Shown: positions 21,282 to 30,102 of the stretch, one piece after another | Position numbering within the stretch: the first letter of the stretch is position 1 | How the letters are laid out: each line of letters opens with the position of its first letter | Source: a virus | Direction: 5' to 3' (one strand) | Length of the DNA stretch: 52,479 nucleotides | Virus record (IMG/VR): IMGVR_UViG_3300030685_000004 | Coordinates: 1 to 52,479 of that record | Position numbers and translations under genes: made by a program | Notes under the pieces: model-generated | Database searches by the model: none | What the model saw: the letters and a program-made list of their open reading frames with translations, nothing else | Told to the model about the DNA's origin: nothing

Positions 21282-22186
21282 TGAATAAATTAACTACAAT
21301 CAAAAATGTAGTAACATCCAAAGCAGGAAGAGGTCTGTTACAGATTAGAAAGGTTAGTCCAGAAATACTGTTAGTTGCTGGAGTTGCTGGAGTAATAACC
21401 AGTACAGTGCTAGCATGCAGAGCCACACTTAAAGTAGAAGAGATTGTTGGGGATGCGTTAATAGATATTAACAAAATAGAACAGGTTGCTGCAGAAAACA
21501 ACGAAACAAAGTATTCAAAGAAGGATGCTGCAAAAGATTTGTTCATAGTAAGGGTTCAGACAGGAGCGAAGATTGCTAAGTTATATGGTCCATCAATAGC
21601 AGTAGGTGTTGTATCACTAGCATGCTTACTTGGTTCACACAATATTCTACAGAAGAGAAATGTTGCTCTTATGTCAGCATACAAAGCTCTTGAGACTGGT
21701 TTCAACGAATATAGGAAAAGAGTTGTTGATGAGTTAGGTGTTGATAAGGATACTGAGTATAGATATGGAATATCTAAAGTTAAAGTAACTACTATTGACG
21801 AGAATGGTGTTGAAACTTCAAAAATGGTTAACAACATTAACATGACTGATAGTATATATGCAAGAGAATTCTCAGAAAAGACAGCAAAAGAATGGTCACC
21901 AAATCCTGAATACAATCTTATGACTCTTAAATGTCGTCAGAACTATGCCAACGATTTACTGAATGCTAGAGGACATCTATTCTTAAATGAAGTATACGAC
22001 ATGCTTGGTATCAAAAGGTCTGATGCTGGTGCTGTTGTAGGATGGGTTAAGGATAATGTTGATGGAGATGGTTTTGTAGATTTCGGGATTTACAAAGATT
22101 TAAATTGTCAGGAATATGTTAATGAATATGGAACTAGCTGGTTGTTAGACTTCAATGTTGATGGTGTCATATTTGATTTGATTTAA
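21281..22186 (+). CDS. DUF6353-family membrane protein
   Basis: 301 aa. Two membrane segments (~27-47, PEILLVAGVAGVITSTVLAC; ~101-120, AVGVVSLACLLG), then a conserved region: 'NVALMSAYKALETGFNEYRKRVVDELG', 'LNARGHLFLNEVYDMLGI' and 'GAVVGWVKDNVDGDGFVDFGI'. It is the full-length family member and the paralogue of 11654. RBS GAAAGGGG. Function unknown. Confidence 0.83.
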   Translation: MNKLTTIKNVVTSKAGRGLLQIRKVSPEILLVAGVAGVITSTVLACRATLKVEEIVGDALIDINKIEQVAAENNETKYSKKDAAKDLFIVRVQTGAKIAKLYGPSIAVGVVSLACLLGSHNILQKRNVALMSAYKALETGFNEYRKRVVDELGVDKDTEYRYGISKVKVTTIDENGVETSKMVNNINMTDSIYAREFSEKTAKEWSPNPEYNLMTLKCRQNYANDLLNARGHLFLNEVYDMLGIKRSDAGAVVGWVKDNVDGDGFVDFGIYKDLNCQEYVNEYGTSWLLDFNVDGVIFDLI

Positions 22187-22204
22187 TGAAAGGGGTAGAA
22201 AAAA

Positions 22205-22312
22205 ATGAAAAAATACGGATGTATGGCAATGTTGTTTGACCTATTTATGATATTTATAACTGGTGGTCTATGGCTCATATGGATTCTAGTTAGGTTCTTG
22301 AGGACTCACTAA
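22205..22312 (+). CDS. 35-residue membrane peptide
   Basis: ATG 22205 with GAAAGGGG upstream. One hydrophobic segment ending 'GGLWLIWILVRFLRTH', a C-terminal pattern I recognise from very small phage membrane proteins. Too short for routine gene calling, but the ribosome binding site is strong. Confidence 0.7.
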   Translation: MKKYGCMAMLFDLFMIFITGGLWLIWILVRFLRTH

Positions 22313-22313
22313 A

Positions 22314-22556
22314 ATGAGCACGAAGTATATTCCAATGGAGTATGATAATCTTGGAGGGTATGTACGACAATTGTTCTATCTACTAGAAGACAATGTGTTT
22401 GTTAATGAATTTGGTATAGTTGTATTTAATATCTTTGATTACATTACTCCAAACGAGTTAATGTTGTTTAAAGCAACAAAAGAATATACACAGATACCAT
22501 CAAGAAACGGGTTTATGATAGAACTATTATGCCAAGAGTTAAATTTTGATTATTGA
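22314..22556 (+). CDS. Small soluble protein, unknown function
   Basis: 80 aa, ATG one base after the previous stop. Acidic/aromatic helical sequence ('YDNLGGYVRQLFYLLED', 'IFDYITPNELMLF'). No motif recognised. Confidence 0.68.
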   Translation: MSTKYIPMEYDNLGGYVRQLFYLLEDNVFVNEFGIVVFNIFDYITPNELMLFKATKEYTQIPSRNGFMIELLCQELNFDY

Positions 22557-22570
22557 AAGGGGAGAATGAT

Positions 22571-23233
22571 ATGTATAAAAATATAGGATTAGTATTATTA
22601 GGGGCCTTAATCGGGTCCCTTATTACTTACAAATATCTTACAGTGAACTATGAAGAAGTTGAAGATGACAAGAAATCAGCTGAAAAATTAGCAGCGGAAC
22701 TTGCAGAATATAGAAAACCGAAAGAGCATCTATCAATTGGAGGTTATAATATACCAACACCTGGCGAAGTTATAGAGTTAATTGATAAGGCATCTTTACA
22801 CCCAGGTATGGACTCTGAAGAAAGAACCAGGACCAGAGAAGATATAGAAGAAGAACGAATCGAATATGCCAAAGAGGTACTTGGATATACTGGTGATGAA
22901 GATGAGGAAATTGAATTCATACCTAATCCAAGGCAGACAGAAATACAGGATAAACCCTTTGTAATTACTGTAGACTTATTTGCCGAGGACTGTGTCAACT
23001 ATGATAAACTCACAGTCTATTATTATGAGGTTGATAATGTTTTAGTAGATGAGGGTGATGATGCACAGATGGATATTGAAACATCTATAGGTTATGAGGC
23101 TTTAGATGAATTCGGATATGGCAATCCTAACCCTGACTTAGTGTATGTACGTAATGATCATTTAGAGATTGATTATGAGGTTATACGACTTGGTGATTCT
23201 TATGAAGAGAGCGTGATGGAGTATGAAAAGTAG
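22571..23233 (+). CDS. Membrane-anchored acidic phage protein
   Basis: 220 aa from ATG 22571 (GAAAGGGGAG upstream). N-terminal membrane helix (IGLVLLGALIGSLITYKYL), a long acidic linker (~25-120), then a conserved domain 'KPFVITVDLFAED...YDKLTVYYYEVDNVLVDEGDD...GYEALDEFG....DLVYVRNDHLEIDYEV'. I recognise the C-terminal domain from gut siphophages. Role unknown. Confidence 0.78.
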   Translation: MYKNIGLVLLGALIGSLITYKYLTVNYEEVEDDKKSAEKLAAELAEYRKPKEHLSIGGYNIPTPGEVIELIDKASLHPGMDSEERTRTREDIEEERIEYAKEVLGYTGDEDEEIEFIPNPRQTEIQDKPFVITVDLFAEDCVNYDKLTVYYYEVDNVLVDEGDDAQMDIETSIGYEALDEFGYGNPNPDLVYVRNDHLEIDYEVIRLGDSYEESVMEYEK

Positions 23234-23756
23234 ACTAGCGGATAACTATTATGAATGGTTATGTAACCTTATAGATGTGGAACAGGAGGGGGCATCCTAT
23301 TGGAAATTAACCAATGATATGCAATCTAAACCATTCTATTGGACAGTACCCAATGATGATAATCGAGCATATGATGGTAAATTACTTAGGACAGATTTTT
23401 GCGATGCGATGGATATCGAATACAATTATGATGATTTTGACCAGGAGACGTCTATGCTCGAATTGATTATTGGAGTAGCATATCGATGTGAAAGTATTAC
23501 CATACAACATGGTCGAGGCTTCAAAATGATAGACTGGTTTTGGAGATTATTGGACAATTGCGGACTGGGAAAGTGTACGGACGATAACTACGATGAAGAG
23601 TACGTTTGTTGCACTTTGGAGGCAATTATTAAAAGAACCTATAAAAGAGATGGGTATGGAGGTCTTTTCCCCCTTAAAAAGGCTAACCAAGACCAGAGAA
23701 AAATAGAGATTTGGTATCAAATGCATGCATATTTGAATGAAAACTACTATAATTGA
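23223..23756 (+). CDS. Conserved phage protein, unknown function
   Basis: 177 aa, overlapping the previous gene by 11 bases. 'YYEWLCNLID', 'FYWTVPNDDNRAYDGKLLR', 'SMLELIIGVAYRCE', 'WFWRLLDN', 'GYGGLFPLKKANQDQRKIEIWYQMHAYL' is a widely conserved phage family. I know no demonstrated function. It lies directly before the putative origin. Confidence 0.8.
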   Translation: MKSRLADNYYEWLCNLIDVEQEGASYWKLTNDMQSKPFYWTVPNDDNRAYDGKLLRTDFCDAMDIEYNYDDFDQETSMLELIIGVAYRCESITIQHGRGFKMIDWFWRLLDNCGLGKCTDDNYDEEYVCCTLEAIIKRTYKRDGYGGLFPLKKANQDQRKIEIWYQMHAYLNENYYN

Positions 23757-23964
23757 GTAAAAAATGTTGCAGTTGTTGCAGTTGTTGCAGTTTCAAAATA
23801 AAAGTGCAACACCCTCTAGACCTTGATATGACTGGGTTAAGAGACTTTTGTTGCATTGTTGCACTTTTTTTCTATAACTATATAGGAGAAAATAAGTAGT
23901 ATATATAAGAGTTTTACAAAATAAAAGTGCAACAGCAACATTTTACAAAGAAAGGAGGACATTC
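23757..23964. other. Iteron-like non-coding region, candidate replication origin or operator
   Basis: 208 bases without a gene. TTGCA/TGCAA occurs repeatedly: three tandem GTTGTTGCA-type units (23765-23790), an inverted copy near 23804, two more at ~23862-23876 and an inverted copy near 23927. An 18-base stretch is repeated exactly at 23794-23811 and 23917-23934. AT-rich DNA (~23876-23915) lies between. Position immediately upstream of the helicase-polymerase gene fits an origin. A regulator-binding site is the alternative. Confidence 0.5.
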
Positions 23965-26900
23965 TTGGATTTTTACAAAATAAAATCAAGACCAGTTAAG
24001 CAGGGAGTCATCGAACTATCTCCTGATTTCAAAGTATGTAAATGCAAAGATTTGATGATTCGTGGTAAATCATTTTATGCAATATGGGACGAAGAAAAAG
24101 GATTATGGTCTACTGATGAATATGAAGTACAAAGATTAGTAGATGAAGAATTGATTAAAGCTAGAGATGATGAAACCAAAAATAGTGATTCAATTGTAAA
24201 AGTAAAATTGATGATGGAGTTTTCAAATAAGTCATGGGTAGAGTATAGAAACTTTATGAAAAACATATCTGACAATTCCCATCAGTTGGACACAGAATTA
24301 ACATTCCAGAATACCGAGATAAAAAAGAAAGACTATGTAAGTAAGAAGCTACCATATCCATTAGAGGAAGGAAGGTGTGATGCTTTTGATGAACTCATCG
24401 GAACCTTATATGACCCAGAAGAAAGAGCAAAACTCGAATGGGCAATTGGAGCAGTTATCGCAGGAGACGCAAAGAATATACAAAAATTTATTGTGCTCTA
24501 TGGAGAGGCGGGAGCAGGTAAATCCACAATCCTCAACATTATCCAAAAATTATTTGAAGGCTACTATACAACCTTTGAAGCAAAGGCCCTAACTACAAAT
24601 AATAATTCTTTTGCCATGGAAGTATTTAGAACAAATCCACTAGTGGCAATACAACATGATGGTGACCTCTCAAAGATTGAAGATAATACAAAACTCAATT
24701 CAATCATATCTCACGAAGAGATGACTATGAATGAGAAGTATAAGCCATCATATACATCTAGAGTTAATTGTTTTCTGTTTATGGCTACTAATAAACCAGT
24801 AAAGATAACAGATGCAAAATCAGGTATCATAAGAAGACTTATAGATGTTAAACCATCTGGTAAAAGACTTCCATCCAAGAAGTATATGGCTCTTATGTCT
24901 AAGATAGACTTTGAACTTGGAGCAATAGCACAACATTGTTTTAATGTATATAAGAATATGGGTAAGCACTATTATAATTCTTATAAACCATTAGAGATGA
25001 TGTTTCAAACTGATATGTTCTTTAATTTTGTAGAAGATAATTTCTATGAATTTAAAAAAGATGATGGTATAACCTTAAGTAGAGCATTTACCTTATACAA
25101 GGAATATTGTGAGGATTCATTGATAGATTACAAACTATCAAAGACAAAGTTTAGAGAGGAACTTAGAAATTATTTTAAATATTTCTCAGGTGGAACTGCC
25201 ATTCGTGTAAATGGGGTTATAACTAGAAATTATTATTCTGGGTTCTTAGATACCAAGTTCAATTCTGAATCAAAAAAAGAAGAGGAAATACCAAACACCC
25301 TAGTGTTAGACTCAACCGAATCCATATTTGATAAAGAGTGTTCCGAGTGCCTAGCTCAGTATGCTAATGAATATGATACTCCAAACAAAAAATGGGCAGA
25401 TGTAAAAACTAAATTAAAAGATATAGATACATCACAGGTACATTATGTTAGATTACCAGAGAATCATATTGTAGTAGACTTTGATTTAAAGGATGACAAA
25501 GGGGAGAAGTCACTAGAATTAAATACAGAAGCAGCAAGTAAATGGCCACCTACATATGCCGAGTATAGTAAGAGTCAAGCAGGAGTGCATCTTCATTATA
25601 TTTATGAAGGCGATCCAAACCAACTTAGTAGACTATATTCAGAAGGCATAGAAATCAAAGTGTTTAATGGTAATAGTTCTTTGCGAAGAAAGTTGTCTAA
25701 GTGCAACCATATTCCCATTGCTACCATAAACTCTGGATTACCACTGAAAGGAGAAAAAATGATCAACTTTGAAAGTGTAAAAAGTGAGAAAGGATTAAGA
25801 GAATTAATCAAACGAAACATGGAAAAAGAAATTCATGCTGGAACAAAACCTAGTATGGACTTCATATACAAGATATTAGAAGATGCCTATAATTCAGGTT
25901 TGGGTTATGACATTACTGATATGCGACCTAGACTATTAGCATTCGCTAGTAACAGCAGTCACCAAGCAGATTACTGTATAAAACTACTTGGTCAGATGAA
26001 ACTCAAATCTGAGGACATAAGTTCACCTTTGAATGATTATGATCCCAAAGAAGAATTAATGTTTTTCGATGTTGAAGTATTCCCTAATCTATTTGTAGTT
26101 GTTTGGAAGACCAAAGGGAAACAGGCAGTAAAGATGATCAACCCAACACCATTAGAGATAGAATCACTTCTGAAATATAGGTTAGTGGGATTCAATTGTC
26201 GTAGGTATGATAACCATATTATGTATGCTCGTTATATTGGGTACACTAATGCAGAGTTATACACCTTAAGTCAGAGGATTATATCCAATAGTCCTAATTG
26301 TATGTTTGGAGAGGCTTACAATCTATCCTATACTGATGTATATGACTTTGCATCAGCTGGTAATAAGAAGAGTCTTAAGAAATTTGAAATAGAATTAGGT
26401 ATACATCATCAAGAACTTGGACTTCCATGGGATGAGCCAGTGCCAGAAGAGCTGTGGACTAAGGTAGCAGAATATTGTGTTAATGATGTAGAGGCTACTG
26501 AAGCAGTATTTGATCATCTTGTAGGTGACTGGACAGCAAGACAGATATTAGCAGAGTTGAGTGGATTGACAGTTAATGATACAACAAATGCTCACTCTAC
26601 AAGAATCATATTTGGTACCAATAGAAAGCCACAAGATGTATTTGTGTATACTGATCTTAGTGAACAGTTTCCAGGTTATAAATTTGATTTTGGAAAGAGT
26701 ACTTATAGAGGCGAAGAGGTTAGTGAAGGTGGACATGTATATTCAGAACCAGGAATGTATACTAAGGTAGCCCTACTAGATGTGGCATCAATGCATCCAT
26801 CAAGTATTGAGTTACTAGATATGTTTGGCCCATATACTAAAAAATTCTCCGAAATCAAGAAAGCAAGACTGGCAATTAAACATGACAACTATGAAGCTGC

Positions 26901-27894
26901 TAGTAAAATGTTGGATGGTAAGCTAGCTAAATTCTTGAACAATCCTAATTACAAATCTGATGATTTATCAAATGCTTTGAAGACAGTAATCAATTCAGTA
27001 TATGGATTAACCTCAGCTAAATTTGAGAATGCTTTCAGAGACCCAAGAAACATAGATAATATAGTAGCCAAAAGAGGAGCTCTCTTTATGGTAGACCTCA
27101 AATATGCAGTACAAGAAAAAGGATTTACTGTAGCACATATTAAGACAGACTCCATAAAGATACCAAATGCAACTGAGGAAATTATTCAGTTTGTTATGGA
27201 CTTTGGACTCAAATATGGGTATGACTTCGAACATGAAGCTACCTATGAAAAGATGTGTTTAGTTAATGATGCTGTATATATTGCTAAATATGACAGTAAG
27301 GGTTTAATAGGTAAAGGTGGGAAACATGCTGGTGAGTGGACAGCTACAGGAGCACAGTTTATTCAGCCATATGTATTTAAATCATTGTTTAGTAAAGAAC
27401 TATTAACTTTTGCGGATACCTGTGAAACAAAATCTGTAACTACAGCCTTATATTTAGATATGAATGAAGACCTACCACCAGAAGAACATAAATATCACTT
27501 TGTAGGAAAGGTTGGGTCGTTCTGTCCAATCAAACCAGGAAAGGGTGGTGGTATATTACTAAGAGAAAAAGAAGGAAATTATCATGCAGCAAGTGGTAGT
27601 AAAGGATTTAGATGGCTTGAAGCAGAGATGGTTCATATTCTTAATAAAGAAGCAGACATCGATCATGCATATTATAATAAGTTGGTTGATGATGCATTAA
27701 CTAATATATCCAACTTTGGTGATACTGAATGGTTTATATATAGTGAGTCACCTAAACCAAGAAATTTATGTTCAACCCCATGTGGAAAAAATAATGATAC
27801 TCTTTGTGAAAGTTGTAATAACTTATCAGAAGAAGAGGATATCTTATTATGTAAACTTGGTTCACATTTTAAACCAACACTATTACCATTTTGA
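23965..27894 (+). CDS. SF3 helicase / primase-like / family B DNA polymerase fusion
   Basis: 1309 aa from TTG 23965 (AAAGGAGG upstream). Residues ~120-400 are an SF3 / phage D5-type helicase with Walker A at 180-188 (GEAGAGKST) and 'FMATNKPVKI'. Residues ~470-590 look like an archaeo-eukaryotic primase core: D505/D507 (VVDFDL), H542/H544 (GVHLHY) and EIK ~562. Residues ~695-870 are a 3'-5' exonuclease (D702-x-E704; 'YCVNDVEAT'). The polymerase follows: motif A D939 (LLDVASMHPSS), motif B K1006...YG1014, motif C KTDS with D1062. Motif C has Lys where most family B enzymes have Asp, but the catalytic Asp is kept. Cysteine pairs near the C-terminus may bind zinc. It could unwind, prime and copy DNA alone. 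Confidence 0.85.
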   Translation: MDFYKIKSRPVKQGVIELSPDFKVCKCKDLMIRGKSFYAIWDEEKGLWSTDEYEVQRLVDEELIKARDDETKNSDSIVKVKLMMEFSNKSWVEYRNFMKNISDNSHQLDTELTFQNTEIKKKDYVSKKLPYPLEEGRCDAFDELIGTLYDPEERAKLEWAIGAVIAGDAKNIQKFIVLYGEAGAGKSTILNIIQKLFEGYYTTFEAKALTTNNNSFAMEVFRTNPLVAIQHDGDLSKIEDNTKLNSIISHEEMTMNEKYKPSYTSRVNCFLFMATNKPVKITDAKSGIIRRLIDVKPSGKRLPSKKYMALMSKIDFELGAIAQHCFNVYKNMGKHYYNSYKPLEMMFQTDMFFNFVEDNFYEFKKDDGITLSRAFTLYKEYCEDSLIDYKLSKTKFREELRNYFKYFSGGTAIRVNGVITRNYYSGFLDTKFNSESKKEEEIPNTLVLDSTESIFDKECSECLAQYANEYDTPNKKWADVKTKLKDIDTSQVHYVRLPENHIVVDFDLKDDKGEKSLELNTEAASKWPPTYAEYSKSQAGVHLHYIYEGDPNQLSRLYSEGIEIKVFNGNSSLRRKLSKCNHIPIATINSGLPLKGEKMINFESVKSEKGLRELIKRNMEKEIHAGTKPSMDFIYKILEDAYNSGLGYDITDMRPRLLAFASNSSHQADYCIKLLGQMKLKSEDISSPLNDYDPKEELMFFDVEVFPNLFVVVWKTKGKQAVKMINPTPLEIESLLKYRLVGFNCRRYDNHIMYARYIGYTNAELYTLSQRIISNSPNCMFGEAYNLSYTDVYDFASAGNKKSLKKFEIELGIHHQELGLPWDEPVPEELWTKVAEYCVNDVEATEAVFDHLVGDWTARQILAELSGLTVNDTTNAHSTRIIFGTNRKPQDVFVYTDLSEQFPGYKFDFGKSTYRGEEVSEGGHVYSEPGMYTKVALLDVASMHPSSIELLDMFGPYTKKFSEIKKARLAIKHDNYEAASKMLDGKLAKFLNNPNYKSDDLSNALKTVINSVYGLTSAKFENAFRDPRNIDNIVAKRGALFMVDLKYAVQEKGFTVAHIKTDSIKIPNATEEIIQFVMDFGLKYGYDFEHEATYEKMCLVNDAVYIAKYDSKGLIGKGGKHAGEWTATGAQFIQPYVFKSLFSKELLTFADTCETKSVTTALYLDMNEDLPPEEHKYHFVGKVGSFCPIKPGKGGGILLREKEGNYHAASGSKGFRWLEAEMVHILNKEADIDHAYYNKLVDDALTNISNFGDTEWFIYSESPKPRNLCSTPCGKNNDTLCESCNNLSEEEDILLCKLGSHFKPTLLPF

Positions 27895-27907
27895 AAGGAG
27901 AACAATA

Positions 27908-28072
27908 ATGAAATGTCCAGATGAGAGGATATATATTGGAAAGTGTAACAAATGTCAAAAAGAATATAGCATGCCATATATTTACTGTTGTTTAACAGAA
28001 TGTGGAGAACATGAATTTTGTCAAAATTGTAAAGTAAGAAAGGGGATTAATAATAATGATGATCAAGAATAA
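27908..28072 (+). CDS. Small zinc-binding protein
   Basis: 54 aa from ATG 27908 (GAAAGGAGA upstream). Cys-rich: C-x2-C (CNKCQKEY), CC, C, and C-x2-C (FCQNCKVRKG), a likely double zinc ribbon. It lies between polymerase and ssDNA-binding candidates and overlaps the next gene. Confidence 0.72.
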   Translation: MKCPDERIYIGKCNKCQKEYSMPYIYCCLTECGEHEFCQNCKVRKGINNNDDQE

Positions 28073-28502
28073 TTTAGTAATAGAAAACGCGAGGATAGGA
28101 TTCAGAAACTTTAGTGGAAAGGCTGCCAAGTTTAATCCAGTAGGAAGAAGAAATTTCTGTGTGTTCCTAGATATGGTTGATGGTCATAAATTGGAAAACG
28201 ATGGATGGAATGTCCGTTGGTTACAGCCTAGAGAAGAAGGAGAGGATATGGTACCATATTTACAGGTTGCAGTATCATATGATAACATAGCGCCTAAGAT
28301 AGTCTTAGTAACTAAGAAGAGGAAGACTGTACTTGATGATATTTCAGTAAGTGAATTAGATACTGCTGAGATAGAAAATGTCGATTTGATCATTAGACCT
28401 TATAATTGGGATGTTCAGGGTAAAGAAGGAGTTAAAGCATATGTTAAGAGTATGTATGTTACAATAGTAGAAGACGAATTCGCCGAAAAGTATTATGATT
28501 AG
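28056..28502 (+). CDS. Putative single-stranded DNA-binding / replication protein
   Basis: 148 aa. 'ENARIGFRNFSGKAAKFNPVGRRNFCVFLD', 'DGWNVRWLQPREEGED..PYLQVAVSY', 'KTVLDDISVSELDTAEIENVDLIIRPYNW' and 'GVKAYVKSMYVTIVEDEFAEKY' form a beta-rich family I know next to phage replication genes, often considered ssDNA-binding. No enzyme motif. Context between polymerase and helicase supports a replication role. The identity as SSB is inferred. Confidence 0.7.
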   Translation: MMIKNNLVIENARIGFRNFSGKAAKFNPVGRRNFCVFLDMVDGHKLENDGWNVRWLQPREEGEDMVPYLQVAVSYDNIAPKIVLVTKKRKTVLDDISVSELDTAEIENVDLIIRPYNWDVQGKEGVKAYVKSMYVTIVEDEFAEKYYD

Positions 28503-29709
28503 TCTTCGAGACTATCAGATAGAAGCAATTGATAAACTAAAGTCAGGCTCCATCCTTTGTGGTGGGGTCGGCTCTGGTAAATCGAGAACTGCCATAGCTT
28601 ATTATTTTCTGAAAGAATGTAAAGGTACTATGAATGTAAATGGTGTTGGGGAATTCTCTCCCATGACAAAACCAAAAGACCTTTATATCATTACAACAGC
28701 TAAGAAAAGAGATACTTTAGAATGGGAAGGGGAATGTACTCCTTTCCTTATATCAACAAAGAAAGATTGTGGTATGAGTACAGTCATCGTTGACTCATGG
28801 AATAATATATCAAAGTATATCAAAGTTAGGAATGCATTCTTTATATTTGATGAACAGCGATTAGTTGGTTCAGGCACCTGGGTCAAATCATTCTTAAAGA
28901 TAGTAAAGAACAATAATTGGATTCTTCTTAGTGCTACACCAGGTGATACTTGGACCGACTATATTCCTGTCTTCATAGCTAATAAGTTCTATAAGAACCG
29001 TACTGAGTTTCTTAGGCGACACGCCGTATATAATCGATTTACAAAATATCCAAAGATAGAGAGCTTTATGGAGCAAGGTCACCTTAGCCGATTAAGAGAA
29101 CAGATAACCATAAGAATGGAATATACCAAACAAACAATTGCAATTGATAAAACTATAAATGTTCCATTTAAAAAAGAACCTCTTGACACAGTTCTCCTTA
29201 AACGATGGAACCCATATACTGAGAAACCAATCAAGTCCATCAGTGAAGTATGCTATCTAATGAGAAAGGTGGTTAATAGTGATCCGTCTAGGTTGGAAGA
29301 AATAACTAAGATAATCAAGGAGCATCCGAAAGTAATCATATTCTATAATTTTGATTATGAGTTGTCTATGCTTAAAGAATTAGGTGACACATTAAAAATA
29401 TCAACCAGTGAATGGAATGGACATGCCCATCAAGAGATTCCAAAAACTAAATCATGGATATATTTAGTTCAGTATACAGCGGGTGCAGAGGGTTGGAATT
29501 GTATAGAGACAGACACAATCATATTCTACTCACAAAACTATTCATACAAGACCATGGTTCAGGCAGCGGGACGAATCGACCGTCTTAATACACCATTCAC
29601 ATACTTGTATTACTATCATATTAAGTCAAACTCAATAATAGACCTAGCAATAGCAAGGGCATTAAAAAATAAAAAGAATTTCAACATACATCGTTTTATA
29701 GATTCTTAA
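28495..29709 (+). CDS. SF2 (DEAD/SNF2-like) helicase
   Basis: 404 aa. Motif I GGVGSGKSRT (G23-T32, K29), motif II DEQR (119-122), motif III SATP (146-149), and in the second RecA domain 'TAGAEGWNC' and motif VI QAAGRIDRL (356-364). Complete but short helicase, typical of phage replication/recombination modules. The start overlaps the previous gene by 8 bases. The SF3 fusion probably supplies replicative unwinding, so this may handle branched DNA or transcripts. Confidence 0.88.
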   Translation: MISLRDYQIEAIDKLKSGSILCGGVGSGKSRTAIAYYFLKECKGTMNVNGVGEFSPMTKPKDLYIITTAKKRDTLEWEGECTPFLISTKKDCGMSTVIVDSWNNISKYIKVRNAFFIFDEQRLVGSGTWVKSFLKIVKNNNWILLSATPGDTWTDYIPVFIANKFYKNRTEFLRRHAVYNRFTKYPKIESFMEQGHLSRLREQITIRMEYTKQTIAIDKTINVPFKKEPLDTVLLKRWNPYTEKPIKSISEVCYLMRKVVNSDPSRLEEITKIIKEHPKVIIFYNFDYELSMLKELGDTLKISTSEWNGHAHQEIPKTKSWIYLVQYTAGAEGWNCIETDTIIFYSQNYSYKTMVQAAGRIDRLNTPFTYLYYYHIKSNSIIDLAIARALKNKKNFNIHRFIDS

Positions 29710-29711
29710 CC

Positions 29712-29741
29712 TCGCGAAAATAACATATACTATAATAGAGG
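29712..29741 (+). promoter_or_regulatory. Promoter element P16
   Basis: TCGCG at 29712, ATAACATA, TATAAT at 29731-29736, then AGAGG. The only copy outside 8.2-17.6 kb. It sits at the head of the nuclease - RNA polymerase - head gene run. Confidence 0.78.
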
Positions 29742-29746
29742 GATAG

Positions 29747-29774
29747 AATAAGCCCATCTTATTATTTTGTTTTT
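29747..29774 (+). terminator. Leader hairpin with T-tract just after P16 (attenuator candidate)
   Basis: AATAAG (29747-29752) pairs with CTTATT (29758-29763), loop CCCAT, then ATTTTGTTTTT. It lies between promoter P16 and the ribosome binding site at 29780, so it would stop most transcripts before the first gene unless bypassed. Confidence 0.5.
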
Positions 29775-29790
29775 GCAAAGGAGATAATCC

Positions 29791-30102
29791 ATGTTAGAAA
29801 GTAAGTTCCAATCTAAGTTAATTGATGAACTTGAATTCCTATTTAAAGGATGTATAATTCTAAAAAATGATGCTAATTACATTCAAGGCTTTCCTGATTT
29901 ATTAATACTATATAATAATACCTGGGCTGCTCTAGAATGTAAACAAAATTCTAAATCCAGCTATCAACCTAACCAAGAATACTATCTTGGAGTACTGGAT
30001 AAGATGTCCTATGCTAGTGCAATATGGCCTGAGATAAAGGAGGAAGTAATAAATGAACTTCAACACACATTTCGAACTAGCAGGTCAACATGCATTCCTT
30101 AG
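29791..30102 (+). CDS. VRR-NUC-type nuclease
   Basis: 103 aa, RBS AAAGGAG. 'LKNDANYIQGFPDLLILYNNTWAALECKQNSKSSYQPNQEYYL' has the PD-(D/E)XK signature (G-x-P-D ... E-C-K) of small phage VRR-NUC proteins. Members can cut branched DNA, so a Holliday junction resolvase or replication-intermediate role is likely. Overlaps the next nuclease gene by 50 bases. Confidence 0.85.
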   Translation: MLESKFQSKLIDELEFLFKGCIILKNDANYIQGFPDLLILYNNTWAALECKQNSKSSYQPNQEYYLGVLDKMSYASAIWPEIKEEVINELQHTFRTSRSTCIP

